64,000 nucleotides of DNA. It comes from Paracoccaceae bacterium (GTDB taxonomy: Bacteria > Pseudomonadota > Alphaproteobacteria > Rhodobacterales > Rhodobacteraceae). This document shows positions 36,836-44,754 of this stretch, piece by piece (positions within the stretch are counted from its first letter, which is position 1; each line of letters begins with the position of its first letter). The notes beneath the pieces are model-generated. The model was not told where the DNA came from. It made no database searches and saw nothing but the letters and a program-made list of their open reading frames with translations. Location of the stretch: assembly GCA_030066905.1 (NCBI GenBank), contig JASJAR010000012.1, forward strand, positions 1 to 64,000, given 5' to 3'. The translations under genes and the position numbers were made by a program.

Positions 36836-37130
36836 CTTCGTCGACAATGCTCCTGCCGTCGGGATCGAGGATGAAGATGCGCCGGTCTTCGGTGACGACG
36901 GCGATGAACCCGTCGCCGCGGGTGACCGCGAGGGGCACCGCGCCTTCGGGCAGCGCAAGCGTTTCGGGGAAGGCCGGTGCGGGGGGCGCGTTGAGCCGCA
37001 TCCAGAGGAGGGCGACGATGAGCACGATGCCCCCGATCATCACGACCGTCAGGGTCGTGACGAGCCGGCGCAGCAATCTCAGCCCGCGCGCCTCTGCCGC
37101 CGTTTCCGTATCCGGTATCTGATCGCCCAT
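36813..37130 (-). CDS. DUF6476 family membrane-anchored protein
   Basis: 105 residues. A short acidic N-terminus, then one TM helix (about 27-48, VTTLTVVMIGGIVLIVALLWM), then a periplasmic C-terminal domain of beta strands (EGAVPLAVTRGDGFIAVVTEDRRIFILDPDG). I believe this is the Rhodobacterales DUF6476 family; function unknown. Its start codon overlaps that of the divergent pseudouridine synthase by two bases (CATG at 37128-37131). Its 3' end overlaps the phosphoesterase gene. Confidence 0.8.
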   Translation of the reverse strand: MGDQIPDTETAAEARGLRLLRRLVTTLTVVMIGGIVLIVALLWMRLNAPPAPAFPETLALPEGAVPLAVTRGDGFIAVVTEDRRIFILDPDGRSIVDEVTIGMPK

Positions 37131-38148
37131 GAGTCGCACCGTTTCCGTCGTCATCGGGCCCGCGCCGCCCGGCCGTCTTGATAAGGCGCTCGCCCGCGAT
37201 GCGCCAGACGATGCCCATCTCTCGCGGTCGCGGCTTGCACGGCTTCTGGCCGAGGGCGCGGTCACCAAGGCCGGGGCGGCAGTCACGGATGCGACGGCGT
37301 CCGTCGCGGAAGGCGAGGTCTATCTGATCGAGGTCCCCGAGGCGGAAGCGCCGGAGGCCGTGCCCGAGCCGATCCCGCTGAGCGTGATCTACGAAGACGC
37401 GCACCTCATCGTTGTCGACAAACCGGCGGGGATGGTCGTCCATCCCGCGCCGGGTTCGCCGTCGGGCACCCTCGTCAACGCGCTCCTCCATCACTTTGGC
37501 GGCCGGTTGTCGGGCGTTGGCGGCGCCAAACGGCCGGGCATCGTGCACCGGATCGACAAGGACACGTCTGGGCTCCTGGTCGTTGCGAAGTCCGACGAGG
37601 CCCATCACGGGCTTGCAGAACAGTTCGAGGCCCATACCGTCGACCGGCTCTATCGGGCAATCTGCTACGGCGTTCCCGACCCGGCGGACCCGCGGTTGCG
37701 CGGGTTGCGGGGGGTCGGGTTCGAGAGCGGCGGCACGCTGCGGATCGCCACCGAACTCGCGCGCCACAAGACCGACCGGCAGCGGCAGGCGGTCGTCTGG
37801 TCGGGGGGGCGGCGGGCGGTGACCCGCGTTCGGGTGACCGAACGGTTCGCCGACTTTGCCGCGCTGCTCGATTGCCGTCTCGAAACCGGCCGGACCCATC
37901 AGATCCGGGTTCACCTTGCCCATGTCGGTCACGGGCTCATTGGCGACCCCGTTTATGGCGGCCGTCGGAAACTGCCGAAATCCGCCGGAGACGCGGCGGT
38001 GGCGGCGGCGGCGAGGTTCGGCCGCCAGGCGCTCCATGCCGCCCGGCTCGGCTTTGTGCACCCTGTGACCGGCGAGCGGATGGCATTCGAGGCCGACTGG
38101 CCGACCGACATGGCCGATCTGGCGATGGTTTTGCGTAGCTCTATGTGA
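37129..38148 (+). CDS. RluA family 23S rRNA pseudouridine synthase
   Basis: 339 residues. An S4-like RNA-binding segment (about 14-70, RLDKALARDAPDDAHLSRSRLARLLAEGAV) precedes the catalytic domain. That domain has HRIDKDTSGLLVVAKSDEA, which holds the catalytic Asp, and the RLETGRTHQIRVHLAHVGHGLIGD motif. It is RluC/RluD-like and isomerises uridines in the large-subunit rRNA. It lies just upstream of rpoH. Confidence 0.93.
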   Translation: MSRTVSVVIGPAPPGRLDKALARDAPDDAHLSRSRLARLLAEGAVTKAGAAVTDATASVAEGEVYLIEVPEAEAPEAVPEPIPLSVIYEDAHLIVVDKPAGMVVHPAPGSPSGTLVNALLHHFGGRLSGVGGAKRPGIVHRIDKDTSGLLVVAKSDEAHHGLAEQFEAHTVDRLYRAICYGVPDPADPRLRGLRGVGFESGGTLRIATELARHKTDRQRQAVVWSGGRRAVTRVRVTERFADFAALLDCRLETGRTHQIRVHLAHVGHGLIGDPVYGGRRKLPKSAGDAAVAAAARFGRQALHAARLGFVHPVTGERMAFEADWPTDMADLAMVLRSSM

Positions 38149-38275
38149 GAGAGCGCACAGAGGACGTAACAAACCGTCTCAGATGTGCACAAGCCTGTGA
38201 GCCGGAGTTACAGGCCATGGACCGACCGTCCCTGACGTTCATAATTCAGCAAGACAACGGCTGATACCGCCAACA

Positions 38276-38309
38276 CTTGAACTGAACCGCATCGTTCACT
38301 AGTTATGTT
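38276..38309 (+). promoter_or_regulatory. Possible rpoH promoter
   Basis: CTTGAAC (38276-38282) resembles both a sigma-70 -35 box and the CTTGAA -35 of sigma-32 promoters. TATGTT (38304-38309) is a possible -10, with non-ideal spacing. It lies within the 197-bp gap ahead of rpoH. No experimental support. Confidence 0.3.
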
Positions 38310-38345
38310 AAGCCTCGAAACATTGAGGCGGACAGGGAAGAGCAC

Positions 38346-39242
38346 ATGGCAAACTACGCGAACCTCCCCGCGCCGAGCCCCGAACAGGGCCTGAACCGGT
38401 ATCTCCAGGAAATCCGGAAGTTCCCGATGCTGGAACCGGACCAGGAATACATGCTCGCAAAGCGCTGGGTCGAAGACCAGGACACCGATGCCGCCCACCA
38501 GATGGTCACGTCGCATCTGCGGCTCGCGGCCAAGATCGCCATGGGCTACCGAGGCTACGGCCTGCCACAGGCGGAGGTGATTTCCGAGGCCAATGTCGGG
38601 CTGATGCAGGCCGTCAAACGCTTCGACCCCGAAAAGGGCTTCCGCCTCGCGACCTATGCGATGTGGTGGATCCGCGCCTCGATCCAGGAATACATCCTGC
38701 GGTCCTGGAGCCTGGTGAAGCTCGGCACGACCTCGGCGCAGAAGAAACTGTTTTTCAACCTCAGGAAGGCCAAGGCCCGGATCGGGGCGCTCGAAGAGGG
38801 CGACCTGCGCCCCGAACATGTCGAGAAGATCGCCAACGACCTCAACGTCACCGAAGAGGAGGTGATCTCGATGAACCGGCGTCTGTCGGGCGGCGATGCC
38901 TCGCTCAACGCGACGGTTTCGGCGGATGGCGAAGGTGCGGCCCAGTGGCAGGACTGGCTCGAGGACGAGGATGCCGACCAGGCGTCGGATTACGCCGAGC
39001 GCGACGAATTTCAGGTGCGCTCACAGCTTCTTGAAGAGGCCATGGAGGTGCTGAACGACCGCGAAAAGGACATTCTGATCCAGCGTCGGTTGCAGGATGC
39101 GCCCGTAACCCTTGAAGAACTCTCCGGCCAATACGATGTGAGCCGGGAGCGCATTCGCCAGATCGAGGTGAGGGCCTTTGAGAAGATCCAGAAGAAGATG
39201 AAGGACCTCGCCCGCGAAAAGGGCATGCTGACACCGGCGTAG
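38346..39242 (+). CDS. rpoH: RNA polymerase heat-shock sigma factor RpoH (sigma-32)
   Basis: 298 residues. Sigma region 2 contains EVISEANVGLMQAVKRFDPEKGFRLATYAMWWIRASIQEYILRSWSLV. The RpoH box QKKLFFNLR (132-140) identifies it as a sigma-32 member. Region 4 ends with VSRERIRQIEVRAFEKIQKKM. AGGGAAGAG precedes the ATG. It directs transcription of heat-shock genes. Rhodobacteraceae often carry two RpoH paralogs; which one this is cannot be told here. Confidence 0.96.
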   Translation: MANYANLPAPSPEQGLNRYLQEIRKFPMLEPDQEYMLAKRWVEDQDTDAAHQMVTSHLRLAAKIAMGYRGYGLPQAEVISEANVGLMQAVKRFDPEKGFRLATYAMWWIRASIQEYILRSWSLVKLGTTSAQKKLFFNLRKAKARIGALEEGDLRPEHVEKIANDLNVTEEEVISMNRRLSGGDASLNATVSADGEGAAQWQDWLEDEDADQASDYAERDEFQVRSQLLEEAMEVLNDREKDILIQRRLQDAPVTLEELSGQYDVSRERIRQIEVRAFEKIQKKMKDLAREKGMLTPA

Positions 39243-39271
39243 TCCCCCTCACGCAGCCGGGCGCTGCCCTT

Positions 39272-39303
39272 GGAACGGTCCGCCCCCCACGGCGGGCCGT
39301 TCC
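39272..39303 (+). terminator. Terminator hairpin after rpoH
   Basis: GGAACGGTCCGCC and GGCGGGCCGTTCC form a 13-bp stem with one G-U wobble and a CCCCAC loop, 30 nt after the rpoH stop. GCATTT follows, a weak U-tract. Confidence 0.6.
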
Positions 39304-39393
39304 GCATTTGGGGGCCGGTTATGACGCGAAGATCGGTTCTGCCTCGCCTTGATCGGGAGGGCGGAGGGCCAGGGGGGCGAAGGACGGTCTTTT

Positions 39394-39566
39394 GGCCTAA
39401 AGCTGACGTTTGGGTATTGCTCCGGTAGCCCTTGGCGAAACACGCCCCGGACTTGATCCGGGGCATCGATCCACCGGAGTGCCAAGTCGATCGAGGTCCC
39501 GGGTCAAGCCCGGGACGCGGGGGGATTGCGATCGGGGGAGCGGACAAACGAACGTCCGCTCAAGGC
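39394..39566. mobile_element. Miniature inverted-repeat element, copy 2
   Basis: About 173 bp. The core from GCTCCGGTAGCCCTTGGCGA through the two palindromes (39445-39463 and 39496-39516) is nearly identical to the copy at 30713. Here the right end is well preserved (GAACGTCCGCTCAAGGC) and the left end degenerate (GGCCTAAAGCTGACGTTT). It directly abuts the IS30-type transposase gene and fills most of the 331-bp gap after rpoH. Confidence 0.7.
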
Positions 39567-39573
39567 TGCCGCT

Positions 39574-40722
39574 TCAACCGATCGCCGCAACACACTCGTC
39601 GAACTTCTCCGCGGGTGAGAAGTAGTTCAAGGTCATTCTTGGCCGCTCATTGAGCTCCCGGGCGACGGCATCGAGGTGTTCCTGGGTGTGGACCGAGAGG
39701 TCGGTTCCCTTGGGGAAGTATTGGCGCAGGAGACGGTTGGTGTTCTCGTTGGTGCCGCGCTGCCAGGGGCTGTGCGGGTCGCAGAAGTAGATGTCGAGAT
39801 CGGTAGTGAGCGTCAGGCTCTTGTGGTCTGCGAGTTCCTTGCGGCGGTCCCAGATCAGCGAGAGCCGGAGCTCTCTCGGCAGATGCCGAACCTGCGCCGC
39901 CAACGCCGCCACGACCGTCTGGGTCTCTTTGCCGCTCACCTTAGCCAGCATGACATAGCGGGTGCGCCGCTCGACCAGCGTGGCGATGAAGTTGTTCTTC
40001 GAGCCAGCGATCAGATCGCCCTCCCAATGACCGGGGATAGCGCGATCCTCGACAGCAGAGGGCCGCTCCCGGATCGAGATCGCGTCCTTGATCTGACCGA
40101 GGCCGTCCCGCTTGAGACTTGCATGGCGGGACCGGCGGATCGTACGGGTCGCCAGAAGCTCCTTCTTCAGAACGCCGCGCGCCTGGATGAACAGGCTTCG
40201 ATAGATCGTCTCATGGGACACACGGGCGCCCTCGTCGTCGGGATGCTCGCGCTTCAGCCACCCTGCGAGCTGCTGGGGTGACCACTTGCGCGCCAGCTTC
40301 TCTGCTATTGTCTGACAGAGCGCTGGTCGGTTCGCCAGCTTGCAGGGCTTCGGACGCCGGGCCCGATCCCAGGCCGCCTGATCAGCATTGGCGGCGCGGT
40401 AGACACGCCGGCCCCCGTTGCGCCGCACCTCCCGGCTGATCGTTGAGGGCGCCCGGCGAAGCTGCCTGGCAATACAACGCAGGGATAGCCCAGCTCTCAG
40501 ACTGCGCGAGACCTCTTCACGCTCAGCTAGCGTCATCGCCAGCCGTGACCGTCGCCTCTCAGGAGGACGAATACCGCCCGTTCTCGCAAGCAGCGGATAG
40601 ATCGATGACGAGTTCCGATCGAACAACCGTCCGATCGAACTCATCGACTCTCCACGCTGCCAGCGATCCCAAATCTCTGCCTTCTGCTTCTCCGTGAAAT
40701 AGATCCGACGACGATACACCAT
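39574..40722 (-). CDS. IS30 family transposase
   Basis: 382 residues. An N-terminal HTH_38-type region (about 1-110) has AEREEVSRSLRAGLSLRCIARQLRRAPSTISREVRRNGG. The DDE catalytic core includes GHWEGDLIAGSKNNF (first Asp), LIWDRRKELADHKSLT (second Asp) and CDPHSPWQRGTNENTNRLLRQYFPKGTDLS (third, Glu). The gene is intact, so the element could be active. Short matching sequences flank it in inverse orientation (CGCAACAC at 39586-39593, GTGTTGCG at 40754-40761), but I could not fix the exact element ends. Confidence 0.95.
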   Translation of the reverse strand: MVYRRRIYFTEKQKAEIWDRWQRGESMSSIGRLFDRNSSSIYPLLARTGGIRPPERRRSRLAMTLAEREEVSRSLRAGLSLRCIARQLRRAPSTISREVRRNGGRRVYRAANADQAAWDRARRPKPCKLANRPALCQTIAEKLARKWSPQQLAGWLKREHPDDEGARVSHETIYRSLFIQARGVLKKELLATRTIRRSRHASLKRDGLGQIKDAISIRERPSAVEDRAIPGHWEGDLIAGSKNNFIATLVERRTRYVMLAKVSGKETQTVVAALAAQVRHLPRELRLSLIWDRRKELADHKSLTLTTDLDIYFCDPHSPWQRGTNENTNRLLRQYFPKGTDLSVHTQEHLDAVARELNERPRMTLNYFSPAEKFDECVAAIG

Positions 40723-40775
40723 CCCAACACTCCATCTTCGCTCTCAAAGTGAAGTGTTGCGACCAACATGTGAAT
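39574..40775 (-). mobile_element. IS30-type insertion sequence (approximate limits)
   Basis: Limits are inferred from the transposase gene and from the inverted CGCAACAC/GTGTTGCG pair near each end. The total of about 1.2 kb fits IS30 members. No target duplication could be assigned by eye. Confidence 0.55.
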
Positions 40776-40851
40776 CCGCCGCCAAAGCCCGACAATCGGT
40801 TTTGAACGATGCGCATCCTGTTTTAGGGTTCCACGAAATCGGAGGGTGTCG

Positions 40852-41844
40852 ATGTCGAAACCGGTGCGCTGGGGGATATTGGGGGGCTCGAACTTCGCCG
40901 CCGACAAGATGGGGCCCGCGATCCATGCTGCCAAGGGCGCGGTGCTGGCGGGGCTGGCGACGTCGAGTGCTGAGAAGGCGCGGCGGTTTCAGGCCTTTGC
41001 GCCGGATCTGGAGGTCTTCGACAGCTATGAGGCGCTTCTGGCCGCCCCAGGGATCGAGGCGGTCTACATCCCACTGCCGAACCACCTTCATGTGGAATGG
41101 ACGCTGAAGGCCGTCGCGGCGGGCAAACATGTGCTCGTCGAAAAGCCCCTGGCATTGCGGGCCGACGACTTCGACCCGGTGATCGAGGCGCGGGACCGGT
41201 CGGGGCTTCTCGTCGCCGAGGCCTTCATGATCGCCCATCACCCGCAATTCCACCGCGCAAGGGCGCTTGTGGGGGGTGGGGCGATCGGCGAATTGCGTCT
41301 GGTCGATGCCGTGTTTTCCTACGACAACCGCGACAGCGGCAACATCCGCAACCGCCCCGAGACCGGCGGCGGCAGCCTGCCCGATATCGGAGTCTACACC
41401 TTCGGCTCGGCGCGCCTCGTGACCGGCGAGGAACCCGAGCGGGTGGGCGCCCATATCGAGCGCGAGAACGGGGTCGACGTCTTCGCCCATGTCACCGCCG
41501 ACTTTCCCTCCTTCCGCTTCTCCTCAATCACCTCGATGCGGATGCACCCCCGCCAGGAGATCACCTTCCACGGCACCGAAGGCGTGCTGCGGCTGACCTG
41601 CCCGTGGAACGCCGGGGTGTTCTCCCAGGCCGAACTGGAGCTTCACCGCAACGTCCATTCCGGCGACACGCCGGCGAGCGTGACGGTGGAGCGCTGGCCG
41701 CGGGTCAACCACTACGTGCTCCAGGTGGAGAGTTTCGGCGCGAGCTTACGCGACGGGGCGATCTACCCCTGTTCGCTTGAGTTCTCCCGGGGCACTCAGG
41801 CTATGATCGACAGGGTCTGGGCGGCGGAGAAGCGGGATGGATGA
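40852..41844 (+). CDS. Gfo/Idh/MocA family oxidoreductase
   Basis: 330 residues. GGAGG lies 6 nt before the ATG at 40852; a GTG two codons earlier is rejected. The N-terminal Rossmann fold starts RWGILGGSNFAADKMGPAI. The family motif VEKPLALRADD (EKP, about residue 95) carries the conserved catalytic Lys, and the C-terminal beta-sheet domain begins near 125. It is an NAD(P)-dependent sugar or polyol dehydrogenase of unknown substrate. Its last 8 nt overlap the DUF4389 gene. Confidence 0.9.
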   Translation: MSKPVRWGILGGSNFAADKMGPAIHAAKGAVLAGLATSSAEKARRFQAFAPDLEVFDSYEALLAAPGIEAVYIPLPNHLHVEWTLKAVAAGKHVLVEKPLALRADDFDPVIEARDRSGLLVAEAFMIAHHPQFHRARALVGGGAIGELRLVDAVFSYDNRDSGNIRNRPETGGGSLPDIGVYTFGSARLVTGEEPERVGAHIERENGVDVFAHVTADFPSFRFSSITSMRMHPRQEITFHGTEGVLRLTCPWNAGVFSQAELELHRNVHSGDTPASVTVERWPRVNHYVLQVESFGASLRDGAIYPCSLEFSRGTQAMIDRVWAAEKRDG

Positions 41845-42133
41845 CGAGAAGGTCGAAGGCCGGGTCTTGGGCGACCAGCCCGAGGCGGAGAAGCATTCGC
41901 TGGGTTTGCGACTTCTCTACATGGCGATCATCTGGGTGATGCTGTCGGTCGCAAGCACCGTGCTCTCCATCGCGACGGTGGTGCAGTTCGTGCTGATGCT
42001 GGTGAACAACGGCGAGCCGAACCGGCGGCTGGCGGAGTTCGGGACGGACCTCGGCATCTGGATCGCCAAGGCGGCGCGGTTCCAGACCGGGGCGAGTGAG
42101 GTGAAGCCCTGGCCTTGGACGGAGTTGGATTAG
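41837..42133 (+). CDS. DUF4389 family small membrane protein
   Basis: 98 residues. A hydrophilic N-terminus, then a hydrophobic stretch of one or two TM helices (about 23-56, LRLLYMAIIWVMLSVASTVLSIATVVQFVLMLV). It ends with NGEPNRRLAEFGTDLGIWIAKAARFQTGASEVKPWPW, the typical DUF4389 tail. Function unknown. It overlaps the oxidoreductase gene by 8 nt and so is probably co-translated. Confidence 0.85.
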   Translation: MDDEKVEGRVLGDQPEAEKHSLGLRLLYMAIIWVMLSVASTVLSIATVVQFVLMLVNNGEPNRRLAEFGTDLGIWIAKAARFQTGASEVKPWPWTELD

Positions 42134-42196
42134 TCGGAAGGTTAGCTTCGAGCTTAAAGCGACAAATGCTGCAAAGCGCCCGAAGGTCCGGTTTTC

Positions 42197-42368
42197 GCGG
42201 ATTTTGTTGAAAAACTCCGTATTTGAGCGCCCGCGATCACTTTTGCGGAACATTCTCCCTCAAAATGGCGGTTTGACAAACGAGGTTTGCTTGAGTGCTC
42301 CTCCCGAGAACGAGGTTCTGTTTTTTCGAGGCGAATTTCGGGTTGGAGAGTTCTTCAACAAGATCCGC
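42197..42368. mobile_element. 172-bp inverted-repeat element (MITE or IS relic)
   Basis: GCGGATTTTGTTGAAAAACT (from 42197) and AGTTCTTCAACAAGATCCGC (to 42368) are terminal inverted repeats, 19 of 21 bases matching over their full length. The ends resemble those of some IS5-type elements. The interior encodes nothing recognisable. It lies in the AT-richer 471-bp gap 42134-42604, otherwise without a gene, ahead of the low-GC DUF1036-PDZ gene. Confidence 0.6.
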
Positions 42369-42604
42369 GGAAGTCAAAACGGGCCGCAATGAAAGTGCGA
42401 TTTGCGTCGGGACTGATGCATAGAGCCCATTGTTTAGGCAGAGCGCTTGTCAAGATTGATCAGTTTCCGATACCGCAAACGTCGGCAGTGTTCATGTATG
42501 GCCTGACGCTAGAATTGCCGGTGCTAGACGCTACCAATGTCGGCCCAACACTAGCTATTGATTTTTCTAGCGGTAGAGACACTAATGGCCCGACTGGGAC
42601 TTGA

Positions 42605-44515
42605 GTGGGGGTTGTCGTGAAATTGCTTTGCGCGGTTCGAAAGCCAAACGGTCACTTGGCGACCGTGACCCTTGTTATTTGTTTGGCTGCTCTTCTGTCT
42701 TCGGCGACGATCGTCGAAGCACGCGGCGTTCGACCAACAGTGTGCAACAATACTGATGATGTCGTCTTGGCGGCGATGATTGACTCTGATCTGCGATCCC
42801 CAAGAGCGCTTTCGACGCGTGTCTTTACAGAAGACGGCTGGTGGCACGTTGACTCCGGAGACTGTCGACGCTTGCCTGAACTTGCCGCAGGTTGGCGAGC
42901 CTTTGCGTTCGCTGGCTTGCAGAAAGGGTTGATTAGGCCGTTCATCTATACACCTTCCGAGACGCGCCCAGGCTCGACGCCGCCTCGTTTTGACAGTGTC
43001 TGTGCGAACTCCCTGGGGCGGAGTTTCACGCGACGCGATGTCCTAGAAAGCGACGTGGGAAAGACGTGTGCGGTGGGCGCAGACGTCGTCGTGCCGGTGT
43101 CATTCAAGATCGAAGTGGGCGTGTTCACCGATGTTTCACTAACCATAAACATTGACGGAACGCCGGACTTCATTGACCTGCCAATGTCGCCGAGGGCGCA
43201 AGCGGCATTAGAAACTGCCAGTTCACTTTTGGTCTTTGAAGAAATCGACGGATGCACCCTCGCCGCTGCGCCAAGCCTGGCCGCGGCAAACTTTACAGCA
43301 GACCAGGTTACCTTCGATGCAGGCCGCCTTTACGCGCTTTATAAGACCGCAGTGACAGCGAGGCTTTCATCCGGCGAACTTGCCCACACAAGAAAATACG
43401 AATGCCGAAACTTGCGGCAGGCCATGATCCGCGAGTGGGATATGGCGATCTTATCCGATGATGGGAGGTATTATGAGATATTTCTATATGAAGGGTTCAA
43501 TGGCGTAGAAGAAGTTGACGATCTGCGCAGATTCACCATTCCGGAATCTGACGCGATCTACAATCCGGGCATACGCCTTCTCGGCATCACTGAAACGGAA
43601 AGACCCGCACCCATTGTGGACGCCTTTCACGGTCTAGATGTGCTGACGGCCCATGACCCGACACGTGTGACGCCGATTGTTGGGGTAGGGTTGCCCGCTT
43701 GGGCGCTTCTGTCTTATGCCGATGCCGTCCTTTCTCGCGAGCCCCAACTGCAGTCTTGCATCGATGACGTCTATCTTGCGAACCGTGGATATAGGCGGGT
43801 GAACTACACCGGATGTTTGGACAATGCATCCGGCGCGAGGCTTCTCGAAATCCTTGCCGAAGCCGATGACACATTCGGTTTTGACCGCAAAGAAGACTAC
43901 GTCCCACCCCCGATCGAAGTCGAAAACGTCGATATCGCCGCTTGGGAAGGCTACATTGACGCCTGCATCCCGGTGCTGACGGGTCAATATGGCCGCTCAA
44001 CTGAGGGCGCGATGTTTGAGTGCACCTGTTTTGCCGCAGCGGCCGACCTGTCGGTGGAGAAGGCATACCTAAATTACCAATACGGTGAGGTTTTCAATGG
44101 GGCTTTCGACGACATTCCGGCCGAGCAAAGGGAAAGATACTCATCTCTGCAGTTGACTTGCAGAGATCGCTCGATGCGCACCAACCCGGAGTTTGACAGC
44201 GTTGTAACCACCTTAACTGCACCAAGGATCGCGGCATTTCTCGAACCGACCGAAGAAATCGTATTAGCCGAGTACTTGGGCCTGACCGCCAACCTAAACG
44301 GGAATGGTCCACTCAAGATCATTTCGATTGCGCCTGGATCGCCGTTAGCGCATCTAAAGGTTGGCGACATTATCATGGACGTCCAGTTCAATGAGGTGCG
44401 AAATCTCACCCAATTTCACGAGGAGCTTGAAGCGGCCCGCGCTACGGGTCGGTCATCGGTGATACTGTCTATGCGAAGTAGTCGGGGCTACTACAGTCAG
44501 GAGTTTAACTTCTAG
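42605..44515 (+). CDS. Secreted DUF1036-PDZ domain protein, probably foreign
   Basis: 636 residues from a GTG at 42605, or 632 from a GTG at 42617 with a G-rich upstream; neither start is strong. A hydrophobic signal (about 18-38) is followed by a DUF1036-like domain (VCNNTDDVVLAAMID and FTEDGWWHVDSGDCRRL, about 45-110). A long unrecognised cysteine-containing middle (about 115-555) follows, then a C-terminal PDZ-like domain (IISIAPGSPLAHLKVGDIIMDVQFNEV, about 570-620). Codon use is AT-richer than the neighbours, suggesting transfer. Function unknown; periplasmic location likely. Confidence 0.75.
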   Translation: MGVVVKLLCAVRKPNGHLATVTLVICLAALLSSATIVEARGVRPTVCNNTDDVVLAAMIDSDLRSPRALSTRVFTEDGWWHVDSGDCRRLPELAAGWRAFAFAGLQKGLIRPFIYTPSETRPGSTPPRFDSVCANSLGRSFTRRDVLESDVGKTCAVGADVVVPVSFKIEVGVFTDVSLTINIDGTPDFIDLPMSPRAQAALETASSLLVFEEIDGCTLAAAPSLAAANFTADQVTFDAGRLYALYKTAVTARLSSGELAHTRKYECRNLRQAMIREWDMAILSDDGRYYEIFLYEGFNGVEEVDDLRRFTIPESDAIYNPGIRLLGITETERPAPIVDAFHGLDVLTAHDPTRVTPIVGVGLPAWALLSYADAVLSREPQLQSCIDDVYLANRGYRRVNYTGCLDNASGARLLEILAEADDTFGFDRKEDYVPPPIEVENVDIAAWEGYIDACIPVLTGQYGRSTEGAMFECTCFAAAADLSVEKAYLNYQYGEVFNGAFDDIPAEQRERYSSLQLTCRDRSMRTNPEFDSVVTTLTAPRIAAFLEPTEEIVLAEYLGLTANLNGNGPLKIISIAPGSPLAHLKVGDIIMDVQFNEVRNLTQFHEELEAARATGRSSVILSMRSSRGYYSQEFNF

Positions 44516-44754
44516 TAGGCAGCGCGTCGGAGTATCACGGAGCAACAAACGATCCATCAACACCGCTGGCTTTTGTTCAAGCTGTGCTTATCCAAAGCCT
44601 TACGGTCCTGACGAGCTGTTGCTTTGGGATTCCCGCCGAAGCCAAGAAGATCATTTTTACTTTCTGATCAAGAAGCAAAAATTGATGCAGGCGTCGCGAT
44701 TTACCGCTTTGTCCCTCGAAATTGCCATCGCCACCAAAGTAGACGACGAGAGTC

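Noticed and set aside
17288-41000. CRISPR array from the recurring CCCGG palindromes
   Set aside because: The units are dispersed through the window, have no constant spacing or spacers, and no cas genes are present; they are intergenic palindromic repeats.
42204-42392. Small plus-strand ORF of 62 codons in the low-GC gap
   Set aside because: It lies almost entirely inside the 172-bp inverted-repeat element and shows no protein features.
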